64,000 nucleotides of DNA from Jejuia sp047345485 (GCF_047345485.1 NZ_JBLFEN010000003.1:62001-126000); one strand, 5' to 3'; positions 1 through 9,130 are shown, numbered from the stretch's first letter. The notes: generated by a model not told the origin, from the sequence alone. A program made the numbers and translations.

Positions 1-1237
1 TTTCTTGAATAAGCGTCCATGCTTTTTGAGCAATATCATGGGTTAGTTTTTCAACGTAATAACTACCTGCCCATGGATCTACAGTTTTAGTTATTTGTGT
101 TTCTTCTAGTAAGTATAGTTGCGTATTTCGTGCTATACGTGCAGAAAAATCTGTTGGTAATGCAATAGCCTCGTCCAAGGCATTGGTGTGTAAACTTTGT
201 GTGCCGCCAAATACTGCAGCGGTAGCTTCTATCGTTGTTCTTGCCACATTGTTAAAAGGGTCTTGCTCGGTTAAACTCCAACCAGATGTTTGGCAATGGG
301 TTCGTAATGCTAATGATTTTGGGTTTTTTGGGTTAAATTGTTTTACAATTTTAGCCCAAAGCATTCTAGCAGCTCTCATTTTAGCAATTTCCATAAAATG
401 GTTCATGCCAATACCCCAAAAAAAGGAAAGTCGAGGTGCAAATGTGTCAATATCCATGCCTGCTTTTAAGCCTGTTTTTATATACTCTAAACCATCGGCT
501 AGTGTATATGCCAACTCAATATCGCAAGTTGCACCAGCTTCTTGCATGTGGTAGCCAGAAATACTAATACTGTTAAATTTAGGCATGTATTTACTGGTAT
601 ATTCAAAAATATCAGAGATAATTTTTATAGATGGTGTTGGCGGATAAATATAGGTGTTGCGCACCATAAACTCTTTTAAAATATCATTTTGGATAGTTCC
701 TGAGAGTGCTTCTGGTTTTACACCTTGTTCTTCAGCAGCAACAATATAAAATGCCATAATGGGCAATACCGCACCATTCATGGTCATAGAAACCGACATT
801 TTATCTAGTGGTATTTGGTTAAAAAGCAATTTCATGTCTTCAACCGTATCTATAGCAACACCTGCTTTACCAACATCGCCTATTACGCGTTCATGATCAG
901 AATCATAACCACGATGGGTAGGCAAATCAAAAGCTACAGATAACCCTTTTTGTCCTGCAGCTAAATTTCGTCTATAAAAGGCGTTACTTTCTTCTGCGGT
1001 ACTAAAACCTGCATACTGCCTTATGGTCCAAGGTCGTCTTACATACATAGTGCTGTAAGGTCCGCGCAAATATGGAGGAATACCCGCTGCAAAGTTTAAA
1101 TGTTCAACATGGTTTAGATCATTTTCAGTATAAACTGATTTTACAGGAATACCTTCGGCTGTAGAAAACGTGGTTTTATCTACTTTCGAAGCTTTTTCTT
1201 CTGTTGTAATCTGTATATGTTGAATATTTTTTCTCAA
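1..1237 (-). CDS. scpA: methylmalonyl-CoA mutase large subunit, N-terminal part (3' end outside window)
   Basis: This is the catalytic subunit of the adenosylcobalamin-dependent mutase that interconverts succinyl-CoA and methylmalonyl-CoA in propionate metabolism. About 412 codons of the substrate-binding TIM barrel are visible, including the family signature RPWTIRQYAGFSTAEESN and the downstream stretch FDLPTHRGYDSDHERV. The B12-binding C-terminal domain lies beyond base 1. No ATG is in frame after the upstream stop. The best start is a TTG at 1237 giving MRKNIQHIQI, six bases after the lipoprotein stop at 1243. It is the last visible gene of the udk-mutase operon. The family assignment is very sure; the TTG start is an inference. 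Confidence 0.93.
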   Translation of the reverse strand, partial: MRKNIQHIQITTEEKASKVDKTTFSTAEGIPVKSVYTENDLNHVEHLNFAAGIPPYLRGPYSTMYVRRPWTIRQYAGFSTAEESNAFYRRNLAAGQKGLSVAFDLPTHRGYDSDHERVIGDVGKAGVAIDTVEDMKLLFNQIPLDKMSVSMTMNGAVLPIMAFYIVAAEEQGVKPEALSGTIQNDILKEFMVRNTYIYPPTPSIKIISDIFEYTSKYMPKFNSISISGYHMQEAGATCDIELAYTLADGLEYIKTGLKAGMDIDTFAPRLSFFWGIGMNHFMEIAKMRAARMLWAKIVKQFNPKNPKSLALRTHCQTSGWSLTEQDPFNNVARTTIEATAAVFGGTQSLHTNALDEAIALPTDFSARIARNTQLYLLEETQITKTVDPWAGSYYVEKLTHDIAQKAWTLIQE

Positions 1238-1242
1238 ATCAA

Positions 1243-1929
1243 TTAATGGCCATGTCCTGCATGAGGGTCATTTTGTGTTGTTGGTAGTGGAATCTTATTA
1301 AAATCTACCTTTTCTTCTGTTTTTTCGGATACTTTTGATAAATCTTCATTAAATAACTTTCCGTAATAAAATTCTAAAGCTATATATGCAGATAGATATT
1401 TGTCTCTTATAGCGGCACCATAGTTTGATAGTATGGCTGGTCCGTATAGTTTGGGGCTCATGCTATTGGTTTCAATTAATGCTTTTAGTGTAGTTTTTAA
1501 ACTTTTATCTGTCATGTTTTCAGATATGCATTTTAAAACCGGACTATTGTAATTCAATGTGCTATTTGCTCCATCTAAATTCCATAAATCTGTTTTAGTT
1601 TTTAAAACTTCAAATATTTCAACACTATGTGGTGATACAATATCTATAAAATTTCCTCTACTGTATAAAGCAGTTCTAATAAATTGAGAATAGGCACGGG
1701 TAAGATTTGGGTTTCCTGTTTGTCCTGTTTTACCGTATGTTTTTAAAATATCGTCTTCAAAAGAAAATAAAGCTTCGTTTAGTAGTTTTAAATCAAATTG
1801 ATCACAATTCAATACAATACCTTTTTCAGAGAATTTATACTCTGACAACGTTTTTTCTTCTGATTCTTTTTTACAACTAAACACAGTTACTGCCACTAAA
1901 AGCACAATGATGTTAAATTTTGATTTCAT
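1243..1929 (-). CDS. lipoprotein encoded between the two mutase subunits
   Basis: This 228-residue protein has a lipoprotein signal peptide ending VTVFSC (Cys19) followed by lysines and acidic residues. It should therefore be a membrane-anchored periplasmic or surface lipoprotein. No catalytic motif is evident. The C-terminus ends in a His-rich tail, HAGHGH, that could bind metal (inference). It sits 5 bases after the small mutase subunit and 5 bases before the large one, so it is surely co-transcribed with them. I do not recognise a characterised family. Function is unknown; a helical imelysin-like or metal-handling role would be speculation. Confidence 0.85.
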   Translation of the reverse strand: MKSKFNIIVLLVAVTVFSCKKESEEKTLSEYKFSEKGIVLNCDQFDLKLLNEALFSFEDDILKTYGKTGQTGNPNLTRAYSQFIRTALYSRGNFIDIVSPHSVEIFEVLKTKTDLWNLDGANSTLNYNSPVLKCISENMTDKSLKTTLKALIETNSMSPKLYGPAILSNYGAAIRDKYLSAYIALEFYYGKLFNEDLSKVSEKTEEKVDFNKIPLPTTQNDPHAGHGH

Positions 1930-1934
1930 AATGA

Positions 1935-3302
1935 TTACTCGGTTTTTAATCGTTTTTGTTCTAAATGTTCGGTTAAACGTTTTTCTATGATGGGTTCTAT
2001 TAAAGTTTTTCTTTTTTTAGTTTTTACAAAAGGGTAAATTTCTAAATTACTCTTCATGGTTTCACTAGTGTTTGGGTGTTTATTACTACCCAAAATTACC
2101 TTATTACCAGCATTAAACTGTTCTTGTTCTTTTGTAGCGCTTTCTTTTATTTTTCGCTGAATAGTACCGCTTTTTAACTGTTTTAAAAAGCCACCGTTGG
2201 TTTCAATATCTTTAAATATATCTAGAGCTTTGTTTGCTAATTGTTGTGTGAGCGACTCTATGTAGTAGCTACCATCTGATGGGTTTTTAACAACATCAAA
2301 ATAACTTTCGTGTTTTAAAATTAGCAATTGGTTTCTGGCAATTCTACATGCAAAATCATTGGGTTTATTAAAAACAGTATCGTATGGTAAATTACTAATA
2401 GTATCTGCACTACCTAAAACAGCACTCATACATTCTGTAGTTGTACGTAACATATTTGTATTATATGCATAAAGCGCCTTATTGCGTGTAGAAGGTGTGG
2501 CAAAAATTATACATTTATAATCTGTGGAGTATTCCTTTTTAAGCGTATTAAACAACACTCTTAGTGCACGTAATTTTGCGATTTCAAAAAAATAATTAGT
2601 GCCAATGGCAACATTAAAGACAATATTAATTTGAGATGAAATACTTGTATGAGTAGTTTCTATTGCATTAAAATATTCGTTAACATGCGCTATGGCGTAG
2701 GCTAATTGTTGTACCATATTAGCTCCTGCATTTTGATATAATGAGGCATTAATTGTTAAAGAATTTGAATATAATGTACAGGTTTTAAATTTTGAAAAAT
2801 CGTCATTTAAGTTTGAATACCAATTGCCTGTTTTTGCAAGATGCCCTATAATATCAATATTAATAAAGGTGTTTACTTTTGAAGTAATAGCGCAAATACT
2901 TTTGATACTATCTTCGGATAAAAATTGAAGTTCAAAATACAGCGTAATTGTTTTGAAGTTGATATTAGCTAGCAACTTTTTAAAATCAATATCTTTTGAA
3001 GGTATAATGAATCTTATACTTTCTGCTCCTTTTTTAACTGCTAAAAGAGCAGAAGCATTTGCTTTTTTAGCATTAAAAACAGTAAGGGTTTCGCATATTT
3101 TAAAACTGCTTATAGGTGTTTCTGAAAGTTTTAGGGGTGTATTTAAATCATCAGAATGATAAAAGGGTTTTACTTTAATGCCTTCGCTACTTGTCCAAAC
3201 TAATGCGTCATTATAGTCCGCTCCTTTTAAATCGAACTGTATGATTTGTTTCCATTGTTTAGCAGAAACAGGTTCAAATTCATTAAATAACGAGTTACTC
3301 AT
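1935..3302 (-). CDS. methylmalonyl-CoA mutase small subunit
   Basis: This 455-residue protein is the non-catalytic partner of the heterodimeric mutase. It opens with the typical FNEFEPVSAKQWKQ segment and shows the family's LVWTSSEGIKVKPFYH stretch near residue 40. It is shorter than the catalytic chain and has no B12-binding DxHxxG motif, as expected for a small subunit. Its ATG overlaps the 3' end of the septum-protein gene by 8 bases, so translation is probably coupled. The assignment rests on the sequence and on the large subunit lying two genes downstream. Confidence 0.9.
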   Translation of the reverse strand: MSNSLFNEFEPVSAKQWKQIIQFDLKGADYNDALVWTSSEGIKVKPFYHSDDLNTPLKLSETPISSFKICETLTVFNAKKANASALLAVKKGAESIRFIIPSKDIDFKKLLANINFKTITLYFELQFLSEDSIKSICAITSKVNTFINIDIIGHLAKTGNWYSNLNDDFSKFKTCTLYSNSLTINASLYQNAGANMVQQLAYAIAHVNEYFNAIETTHTSISSQINIVFNVAIGTNYFFEIAKLRALRVLFNTLKKEYSTDYKCIIFATPSTRNKALYAYNTNMLRTTTECMSAVLGSADTISNLPYDTVFNKPNDFACRIARNQLLILKHESYFDVVKNPSDGSYYIESLTQQLANKALDIFKDIETNGGFLKQLKSGTIQRKIKESATKEQEQFNAGNKVILGSNKHPNTSETMKSNLEIYPFVKTKKRKTLIEPIIEKRLTEHLEQKRLKTE

Positions 3303-3624
3303 TATCCTTTGTTTTTAAACTGTCTTCATATTCTATAATAAAAATCTCTTCATTCTCACGTTTCATGAAATATTCCTCACGGGCAAATTTTTCTAAGCCT
3401 TGTTGAGAACTTAACTTTTTAAATGCTTTATCGTCATTGTCTTTATTCCTTTTATAGTAGTCTTTTTCAGCTTCTAAATCATTAATTTCAGAATTTAATT
3501 CATGGTGAATAAACCACGAGTTGCTATCAAAAAAAATCATCCAAACAACAAAAACTACCAAAATAAGAATGTAAATATTCTTAAATGGTTTTAGGTATTT
3601 ATTATTTGTATTAATTTTTTTCAT
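3295..3624 (-). CDS. DivIC/FtsB-like septum formation initiator protein
   Basis: This 109-residue bitopic membrane protein has a short basic N-terminus, one transmembrane helix at about residues 14-32, then a charged coiled coil (SEINDLEAEKDYYKRNKD). It ends with the conserved region around QQGLEKFAREEYFMKRENEEIF. This is the architecture of FtsB/DivIC proteins, which form part of the division FtsQLB-type complex. It follows uridine kinase with zero spacing and overlaps the mutase small subunit, an arrangement I regard as common in Flavobacteriia (recalled, not checked). Confidence 0.88.
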   Translation of the reverse strand: MKKINTNNKYLKPFKNIYILILVVFVVWMIFFDSNSWFIHHELNSEINDLEAEKDYYKRNKDNDDKAFKKLSSQQGLEKFAREEYFMKRENEEIFIIEYEDSLKTKDNE

Positions 3625-4230
3625 TTAAAGTTTCTCATTAATTATGGTGCGAACAATATCTATAGCTACGGTATTGTAATGGTTGTTTGGTATAATAATA
3701 TCTGCATATGCTTTCATAGGCTCTATAAACTGATCATGCATTGGTTTTAATGTGGTTTTGTAACGTGTTAAAACTTCATCTAAATCTCTACCACGCTCAG
3801 AAATATCACGTTTTAATCGGCGTATTAAACGCTCATCACTATCAGCATGCACAAAAATTTTAATATCAAACATCTTACGCAGCTCAGGATTGGTAAGTAT
3901 CAAAATACCTTCTACAATCATCACTTTTCGTGGATGTGTTAAAATAGTGTCTCCAGTTCTATTATGTTTAACGAAGGAGTATACTGGTTGGTGTATAGGT
4001 TCGTTATTTTTTAGTGCTTTTAAGTGTTGTGCTAACAAATCAAAATCGATACTCCTGGGGTGATCAAAATTAATTTTTACGCGCTCATCATAACTTAAAT
4101 GCGAGGTGTTTTTGTAATATGAGTCTTGAGAAATAACACCAACTTCTCCTTCTGGTAGTTCTTTTAAAAGCTGTTGTACTACAGTGGTTTTACCACAACC
4201 TGTACCTCCAGCAATACCTATTACCAACAT
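3625..4230 (-). CDS. udk: uridine kinase
   Basis: This 201-residue cytoplasmic enzyme phosphorylates uridine and cytidine to UMP and CMP with ATP or GTP in pyrimidine salvage. The P-loop GGTGCGKTT lies at residues 8-16. It is followed by the family's SQDSYYK, NFDHPRSIDF and VEGILIL motifs, and by the lid segment RLIRRLKRDISERGRDL. Its length matches standard Udk proteins. It is the first gene of the five-gene minus-strand operon that ends with methylmalonyl-CoA mutase; the next start codon directly abuts its stop. Confidence 0.95.
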   Translation of the reverse strand: MLVIGIAGGTGCGKTTVVQQLLKELPEGEVGVISQDSYYKNTSHLSYDERVKINFDHPRSIDFDLLAQHLKALKNNEPIHQPVYSFVKHNRTGDTILTHPRKVMIVEGILILTNPELRKMFDIKIFVHADSDERLIRRLKRDISERGRDLDEVLTRYKTTLKPMHDQFIEPMKAYADIIIPNNHYNTVAIDIVRTIINEKL

Positions 4231-4297
4231 AGTGTTATTATATTTTTAGTGTAAAAACAAAGTTAGTAAATGTAAAATAATAAGCTGTAAAATGGTT

Positions 4298-4702
4298 TTA
4301 TTTTTTTATAGCTGCAACTTCTTCTTCAGTAACTATTTTATTATTGGTATTTCCCCAATTGTTATTTATATAATTCATAACGTCTGCTATTTCAGCATCA
4401 TCTAAACCCATAGGCGCCATATAGCCATTGTAAGTTACACCATTTACGGTTATTTCGCCTTTTTGACCATATTTAATGCCTTTAATACTAGCTTCTCGCT
4501 TATCTTTTAAATAATCAGATGCTGCTAATGGCGGAAATGTTTTTTCTACACCAGCACCGTCTGCCATATGGCAGTTGATACAAAAATCTGTATACACTTC
4601 TTGCCCTCTAGTAATGCTTTCTTGAAACTTATCTTGTGTGTTAATATTTAAAAAACCAAAGGTAGTTATGCCGCTAAAAATTATAAATAAAAATACTTTC
4701 AT
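4298..4702 (-). CDS. small c-type cytochrome
   Basis: This 134-residue protein has an N-terminal signal segment (residues 1-18) and a single haem-binding CINCH at residues 41-45. Candidate axial methionines lie in YMAPMG around residues 94-99. It belongs to the class I cytochrome c (cytochrome_CBB3-like) group and acts in the periplasm as an electron carrier. It starts 10 bases downstream of the PQQ-type dehydrogenase gene. The reasonable inference is that it receives electrons from that enzyme. Confidence 0.88.
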   Translation of the reverse strand: MKVFLFIIFSGITTFGFLNINTQDKFQESITRGQEVYTDFCINCHMADGAGVEKTFPPLAASDYLKDKREASIKGIKYGQKGEITVNGVTYNGYMAPMGLDDAEIADVMNYINNNWGNTNNKIVTEEEVAAIKK

Positions 4703-4711
4703 ACTAAATGT

Positions 4712-5839
4712 TTAAAATGAATCTGGAATAATTTTTACAATACCTACACCTTCAACACCAGCATACAAATAACCGTCTGGTGCTAGTTTTATATTTCTAA
4801 ATCGTCCTAAACCTTCAAATAGTTTTTCACGTTTAATAACTTTGTGGTCTTCTATAATAAGTCGTTCTAAATATTGAAATTTTAAGGAGCCAACGAGCAC
4901 ACTATTTTTCCAATCTGGATATTTTTCTGAATATGGAAAAGCCATTCCGCTAGGTGCAATTGATGGTACCCAATAAAACAAAGGTTGTTCCATACCTTCT
5001 TTTTCGGTAATTTCTGTAAAAGGTGTGCCGCTATAATTAATACCATATGAAATAACAGGCCAACCAAAGTTTTTACCTTTACTAATAATATTTATTTCGT
5101 CGCCGCCTTTTGGCCCATGTTCATTAACCCAAATTTCACCAGTTGTGGGATGCATTACCATACCTTGCGGATTACGATGCCCGTAGCTAAAAATAGCTTG
5201 TTTTGCATCTGTTTCGCCAACAAAAGGGTTGTCCTCAGGTACAGAACCATCGGCGTGTAGTCGGTAAATTTTACCACCATCTCTGGTAATGTCTTGTGGG
5301 TTTACATCACGATTACCTCTATCGCCAATAGAAAAATATAAGTAGCCTGCTTTATCAAATTCTATACGAGATCCAAAATGTTGTCCTTTTTTTGTGTTGG
5401 TAGCGCCTTTGTATAAATGCTCAATATTAGTAAGTGTATTTTCGTTTAGTTTAGCGCGCATTATAGCAGTATTACCACCATCGCCTTCGCCTTCAGATGA
5501 GGCATACGAAAAATAAATCCACCCATTATTATTGTAATCTGGGTGTAATTTTATATCCATTAAACCACCTTGGCCTCTTAGGTATATTTCCGGAAGTCCG
5601 TCAATTTCAGTTTTCTTACCATCCTTAAAATGAATAAGTGTTCCTGTTTTTTCAGTAATAAGAATACTTCCTTCAGGTAAAAATTCCATACCCCAAGGGA
5701 TGTTTAATTCTGGTACAACAACCTGAGTAACGTAATTTACTTTTACTGGTGTTTCAGCAGATATCTCAGAGGGTTCTTGTTGCGCACAAGAATATAAGCA
5801 AATAGATAAAAATGTTAAAAGGGATAGAAACTGTTTCAT
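4712..5839 (-). CDS. PQQ-dependent sugar dehydrogenase (glucose/sorbosone dehydrogenase family) lipoprotein
   Basis: This soluble-type beta-propeller aldose dehydrogenase (GSDH family) oxidises sugars using PQQ. Seen motifs are NIPWGMEFLPEGSILITEKTG near the N-terminus, GGLMDIKLHPDY, YFSIGDRGNRD, FSYGHRNPQGM and NEHGPKGGDEIN; the histidines in the last two match the catalytic and PQQ-binding region of the family. An upstream in-frame ATG exists at 5869. I place the start at 5839 because MKQFLSLLTFLSICLYSC then forms a clean lipoprotein signal with Cys18. It lies between a TonB receptor and a cytochrome c. The natural substrate cannot be told from sequence. Confidence 0.88.
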   Translation of the reverse strand: MKQFLSLLTFLSICLYSCAQQEPSEISAETPVKVNYVTQVVVPELNIPWGMEFLPEGSILITEKTGTLIHFKDGKKTEIDGLPEIYLRGQGGLMDIKLHPDYNNNGWIYFSYASSEGEGDGGNTAIMRAKLNENTLTNIEHLYKGATNTKKGQHFGSRIEFDKAGYLYFSIGDRGNRDVNPQDITRDGGKIYRLHADGSVPEDNPFVGETDAKQAIFSYGHRNPQGMVMHPTTGEIWVNEHGPKGGDEINIISKGKNFGWPVISYGINYSGTPFTEITEKEGMEQPLFYWVPSIAPSGMAFPYSEKYPDWKNSVLVGSLKFQYLERLIIEDHKVIKREKLFEGLGRFRNIKLAPDGYLYAGVEGVGIVKIIPDSF

Positions 5840-5868
5840 TATCATAGATTTATTGGTATAAAGATACA

Positions 5869-8007
5869 TTAAAACAAATAATTTAAAGTGATGCCCGAAA
5901 AATAGTTTATTGGGTTTCCAGGATAAAAGTATCGAGGCGCATTACCGCCAAAACCTCTAGCATTTATTAATATTTGAGAGGGATAAGTAGTATCAAAAAT
6001 ATTATTAATACCCAAAAACATATTGAGTCTTAAATGAGGTAATACTGTGTTTTGATATCCTATTTTTAAGTTTGAAATACTATAACTTTCGCTAAATAAA
6101 GAGTTACTGTCTGTAATTGGCATTTCTCCAACATATTGAAAGTTTAAGTTACCGTAAAACCCTACAGTTGAGTTAACATCAATACCTAAATTTAAAATAT
6201 CTGATGGCACACCTGTAACATCATTGCCCGAAAAGTTAGTGCCTCCATCAATAAATTCATCAAATTTATAAAGGTTTAAGCTATAACTCCCAAAGGTAGA
6301 TAGTTGTAAATTATCAGAATTTAATATACTGTATATCCAATCTATTTCTAAACCATCATGATTGGTTTTTCCTGCATTTATGCCAATAAAGGCATCTTCT
6401 GCAGTTCTTCTAGCAACTAAAAGGTTTTTAATAGCTAAGCGATAGATAGACATGTTATATTGCAACCTATTGTTTAATGTTGCTCCTTTTAAGCCAACTT
6501 CAAAATTCCAACCTGTTTCAGGGTCTAAGTCTGTATTAATTTGTCCGTCTGGGAGCAATGTTTCTTCTAGAGATAACGGTGAAAACCCATGACTGATGTT
6601 CGCATAGAGGTTTGAATTAGAATGTAATTGATGTAATACGCCAATTTTTGGAGATACTAAACCACTAAATTTAAAATTTCCAGATTCGTCTGCGTTATCA
6701 TTTGATACAGGAAATCTGTCTTGCAAATCATAACGTGTTTGGTTGTAATTTAATCCTAAAACAATATTTGTTTTGGTGGATATATCATATCTGGCTTCTA
6801 AAAAAAGATTATAGTATTGTCTTTTTTCTTTAAAATTAGATAAGGCATTACCTTGAACGCTACCATTGCCTTCTGGGAAATCTTGATACAGATTTTCAAA
6901 GGTTTGGTGTTTGTAGTTATCTCTAAAAAACTCAAGTCCAGAGGTCCACGTTAATGCTCTGTTATAAATATTGAAGTTACCAATAAAACGATGTCGTAAC
7001 CCATAACCAAATACAGATTCATCCAAAATATTAAAAGGTCTAGGCTCATAAGAGTTTCTAAAAGATGTGAAAATACTTGTGTTTTGAGACAGGTTTTTAT
7101 TAAAAACATGCTGTAATGTAATACCTAATAAGCCTCTTTTTGTGTCTTCAAAACCTTGAGCAGTACCCCAAGTAAATGCCGCAGCTTTTGGATTATTTCT
7201 AAACGTAGTTTCGTTTAGCGAACTTGGTATAAATGCTTTTAAGTTTGAAAACGCACCTAAAATAGAAAGCTCATTTTTAGTGTTTAATTGGTGTGTAGAG
7301 TGTAAGGTGAATGCTTGCCTATTATAATTATTATTATCTCTAAAGCCATCACTTTTAGTAGTGCTAAATACTATTTTTACAGCATTTGATGCATTGCCAT
7401 AGTCAAAGTGTGATAAATTTTTAAACAACCCAAAAGAGCCAATTGTAGTTTCGTTTTCTATACTAGCGGTATTAAAGTTTGCTGATTTTGGTAGTAATTG
7501 AATAACACCACCAAGTCCTGCACCGTAAGAGCTAGAAGTAGCACCCTTTGTAATTTCTATGCTTGAAATAGCACCCAATTCAAAATCTTCTAAACTCGTT
7601 TCTCCACTGCCATTAGTTAATGGAATATCTTTAAAATAAGCTCTAATTTTAGCAGTACCAAATAAGTTTCTAGAGCCAACACCTCTTATGGTAATGCGGT
7701 TGGTATTAAGCGCACCAGTTTGCATAAATACTCCAGGAACTCTATTTAAAGCTTCATTTATATTAATAGAGTTTGCACGCTCAATAGCTTTTGTAGAAAT
7801 AAGAGAAGTGCTAGAGGTTGCTTTTTTTAATTGTACAGGTAAATGGTTGGCATTTACTAAAACTTCATTTAATTGTGTTGTTTTTTTTTGAAGTGGTGCT
7901 TTATTGTTAATGCTATCGTTTTCTATTGTTTTTGTGTTATTCTGAGAGTAATGTAATTGTGTAGCTATTACTATTAAAACAAAAGAAAGACGTATTTTTT
8001 TTTTCAC
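5869..8007 (-). CDS. TonB-dependent outer-membrane receptor
   Basis: This 712-residue receptor has a signal peptide (residues 1-21). A plug domain at about residues 45-175 contains NRITIRGVGSRNLFGTAKIRAYFKDIPLT and IEITKGATSSSYGAGLGGVI. A long 22-strand-type barrel follows, ending in the aromatic C-terminus NYLF. There is no N-terminal carboxypeptidase-like domain and no SusD neighbour, so it resembles cobalamin, siderophore or cofactor receptors more than glycan importers. The dehydrogenase gene follows 29 bases downstream. Uptake of PQQ or of a sugar acid for that enzyme is an attractive but untested inference. Confidence 0.92.
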   Translation of the reverse strand: MKKKIRLSFVLIVIATQLHYSQNNTKTIENDSINNKAPLQKKTTQLNEVLVNANHLPVQLKKATSSTSLISTKAIERANSININEALNRVPGVFMQTGALNTNRITIRGVGSRNLFGTAKIRAYFKDIPLTNGSGETSLEDFELGAISSIEITKGATSSSYGAGLGGVIQLLPKSANFNTASIENETTIGSFGLFKNLSHFDYGNASNAVKIVFSTTKSDGFRDNNNYNRQAFTLHSTHQLNTKNELSILGAFSNLKAFIPSSLNETTFRNNPKAAAFTWGTAQGFEDTKRGLLGITLQHVFNKNLSQNTSIFTSFRNSYEPRPFNILDESVFGYGLRHRFIGNFNIYNRALTWTSGLEFFRDNYKHQTFENLYQDFPEGNGSVQGNALSNFKEKRQYYNLFLEARYDISTKTNIVLGLNYNQTRYDLQDRFPVSNDNADESGNFKFSGLVSPKIGVLHQLHSNSNLYANISHGFSPLSLEETLLPDGQINTDLDPETGWNFEVGLKGATLNNRLQYNMSIYRLAIKNLLVARRTAEDAFIGINAGKTNHDGLEIDWIYSILNSDNLQLSTFGSYSLNLYKFDEFIDGGTNFSGNDVTGVPSDILNLGIDVNSTVGFYGNLNFQYVGEMPITDSNSLFSESYSISNLKIGYQNTVLPHLRLNMFLGINNIFDTTYPSQILINARGFGGNAPRYFYPGNPINYFSGITLNYLF

Positions 8008-8071
8008 TGGCCGAAATTAGAGGATTTATAAAAACTCTAAAAGTTTGAAGCATTAAAATTTTCTTAAAAAA

Positions 8072-8104
8072 TTGTTTTAAAACTAGTTAAAAGAAGTATA
8101 TTTG
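8072..8104 (+). promoter_or_regulatory. Bacteroidota-type promoter of tRNA-Pro(UGG)
   Basis: A TTG at 8072-8074 and a perfect TAnnTTTG box (TATATTTG, 8097-8104) are 22 bases apart. They lie 21 bases upstream of the mature tRNA 5' end. This matches the -33/-7 promoter layout known for Bacteroidota primary sigma factor. Confidence 0.7.
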
Positions 8105-8125
8105 CACCCGCTTAGATAATCAATT

Positions 8126-8200
8126 CGGGGTGTAGCGTAGCCCGGTTATCGCGCCGCGTTTGGGACGCGGAGGTCGCAGGTTCGAATCCTGCCACCCCGA
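8126..8200 (+). tRNA. tRNA-Pro, anticodon UGG
   Basis: A complete cloverleaf can be folded. The acceptor stem is CGGGGTG with CACCCCG, and the anticodon arm CCGCG-TTTGGGA-CGCGG gives anticodon TGG. The T arm is GCAGG-TTCGAAT-CCTGC and the discriminator base is A at 8200. CCA is not encoded. The 3' end of this tRNA (8190-8202) is repeated at 27944, marking it as the likely insertion site of a genomic island. Confidence 0.95.
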
Positions 8201-8202
8201 CT
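8190..8202 (+). repeat. candidate attL: 13-bp direct repeat at the tRNA-Pro 3' end
   Basis: TGCCACCCCGACT covers the last T-arm base, the 3' acceptor strand, the discriminator base and two following bases of tRNA-Pro. The identical 13-mer occurs at 27944-27956. Such tRNA-3'-end repeats are the usual footprint of tyrosine-recombinase integration. Confidence 0.65.
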
Positions 8203-8223
8203 AACCACTTAACAAGTGGAAAC

Positions 8224-8262
8224 AAAGAGCTGTTAATCTATTAATTAATAGCTCTTTTTATT
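8224..8262 (+). terminator. rho-independent-type terminator after tRNA-Pro
   Basis: The arms AAAGAGCT (8224-8231) and AGCTCTTT (8250-8257) form an 8-bp stem, followed by a T-rich run. It terminates the tRNA transcript. On the island model it is an island-borne replacement for the original terminator now at 27962. Confidence 0.75.
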
Positions 8263-8608
8263 TTATATGGAGTTATATTATATACCTGTTAAATGGATTA
8301 GTAGACAAGTTGTTGTAAATTTAAGTAGCAATTAGGTCTAGTTAAGGTTGTCTTTGCAGCGAGAAATTTCGTCTCTTTCATTTTTATGCAAATAAAATAA
8401 AGGACTTGTATCCCTAAGTTGACAAAAGTATATGTGGCTAATAGCTTTTGCAGTAAAATATTTAGCACGATATAACATACCTGATTACTTTTATGTCATG
8501 GTAAAATATGCTTAAATCAAAACTAGCTTTAACATATTTGTAGTTAATAGCAAAATAATCTATTGATATCGATTTTAGTTTATTGCATAACTTAAATTTT
8601 AGTCTTAA
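8263..8608. other. non-coding stretch at the left end of the island
   Basis: About 350 bases with no convincing open frame, RNA gene or repeat. It lies just inside the left candidate att site and upstream of the 3' end of the Lrp-type gene. Confidence 0.5.
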
Positions 8609-9091
8609 TTACAAATCCTTAAGAAAATCTAAATCTAGCATATGGGTTTGCTTCCTTTTTTTTGTAGCGATGTAACTATATACATTTCCCAATTCTTGTA
8701 TTAGTGATAATTTTGTCTCTACAAACGTTTGGTACGCGTCTATGTCCTTTACGACAACTTTTAACAGATAGTCAAAATTTCCTGTTACTTGATAGCACTC
8801 CGAAACTTCTGTAAAATCATTGACTTGCGCCGCAAAATTCCCTAAATAGCTACGTGTATGGCCCTTTAGAGTAATTCCAATAAAAACGGTTTGCTTTAAA
8901 CCAAGTTTCCGTTCGCTTAAAACGGTCGAATATTTTTTTATGTATCCTTCTTTTTCGAGTTTTTTTATTCTTTCGAAAATGGGAGTTTGGGAGAGATTTA
9001 ATATTTCACCAATTTTTTTTGCAGTTATTTTAGAGTCTTCTTGAAGCAATTCTAAAATTTTAATATCAATACCGTCCAGTTTATTTTTCAT
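8609..9091 (-). CDS. Lrp/AsnC-family transcriptional regulator
   Basis: This 160-residue protein has an N-terminal winged helix-turn-helix (about residues 4-55, with DGIDIKILELLQEDSKITAK and LSQTPIFERIKKLEKEGYI). A C-terminal RAM ligand-binding domain follows, containing the GNFDYLLKVVVKDIDAYQTF signature. It is divergent from the aromatic amino acid operon across a 150-bp gap that holds two direct repeats. It is most simply the local amino-acid-responsive regulator of that operon (inference from position). Confidence 0.92.
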   Translation of the reverse strand: MKNKLDGIDIKILELLQEDSKITAKKIGEILNLSQTPIFERIKKLEKEGYIKKYSTVLSERKLGLKQTVFIGITLKGHTRSYLGNFAAQVNDFTEVSECYQVTGNFDYLLKVVVKDIDAYQTFVETKLSLIQELGNVYSYIATKKRKQTHMLDLDFLKDL

Positions 9092-9130
9092 CTAGTGAAT
9101 TTTATTAAATAAAAATACAAAAAAAATAAA

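Noticed and set aside
183..554. plus-strand open frame in the mutase large subunit region
   Set aside because: The opposite strand encodes conserved methylmalonyl-CoA mutase throughout; the plus frame is a shadow.
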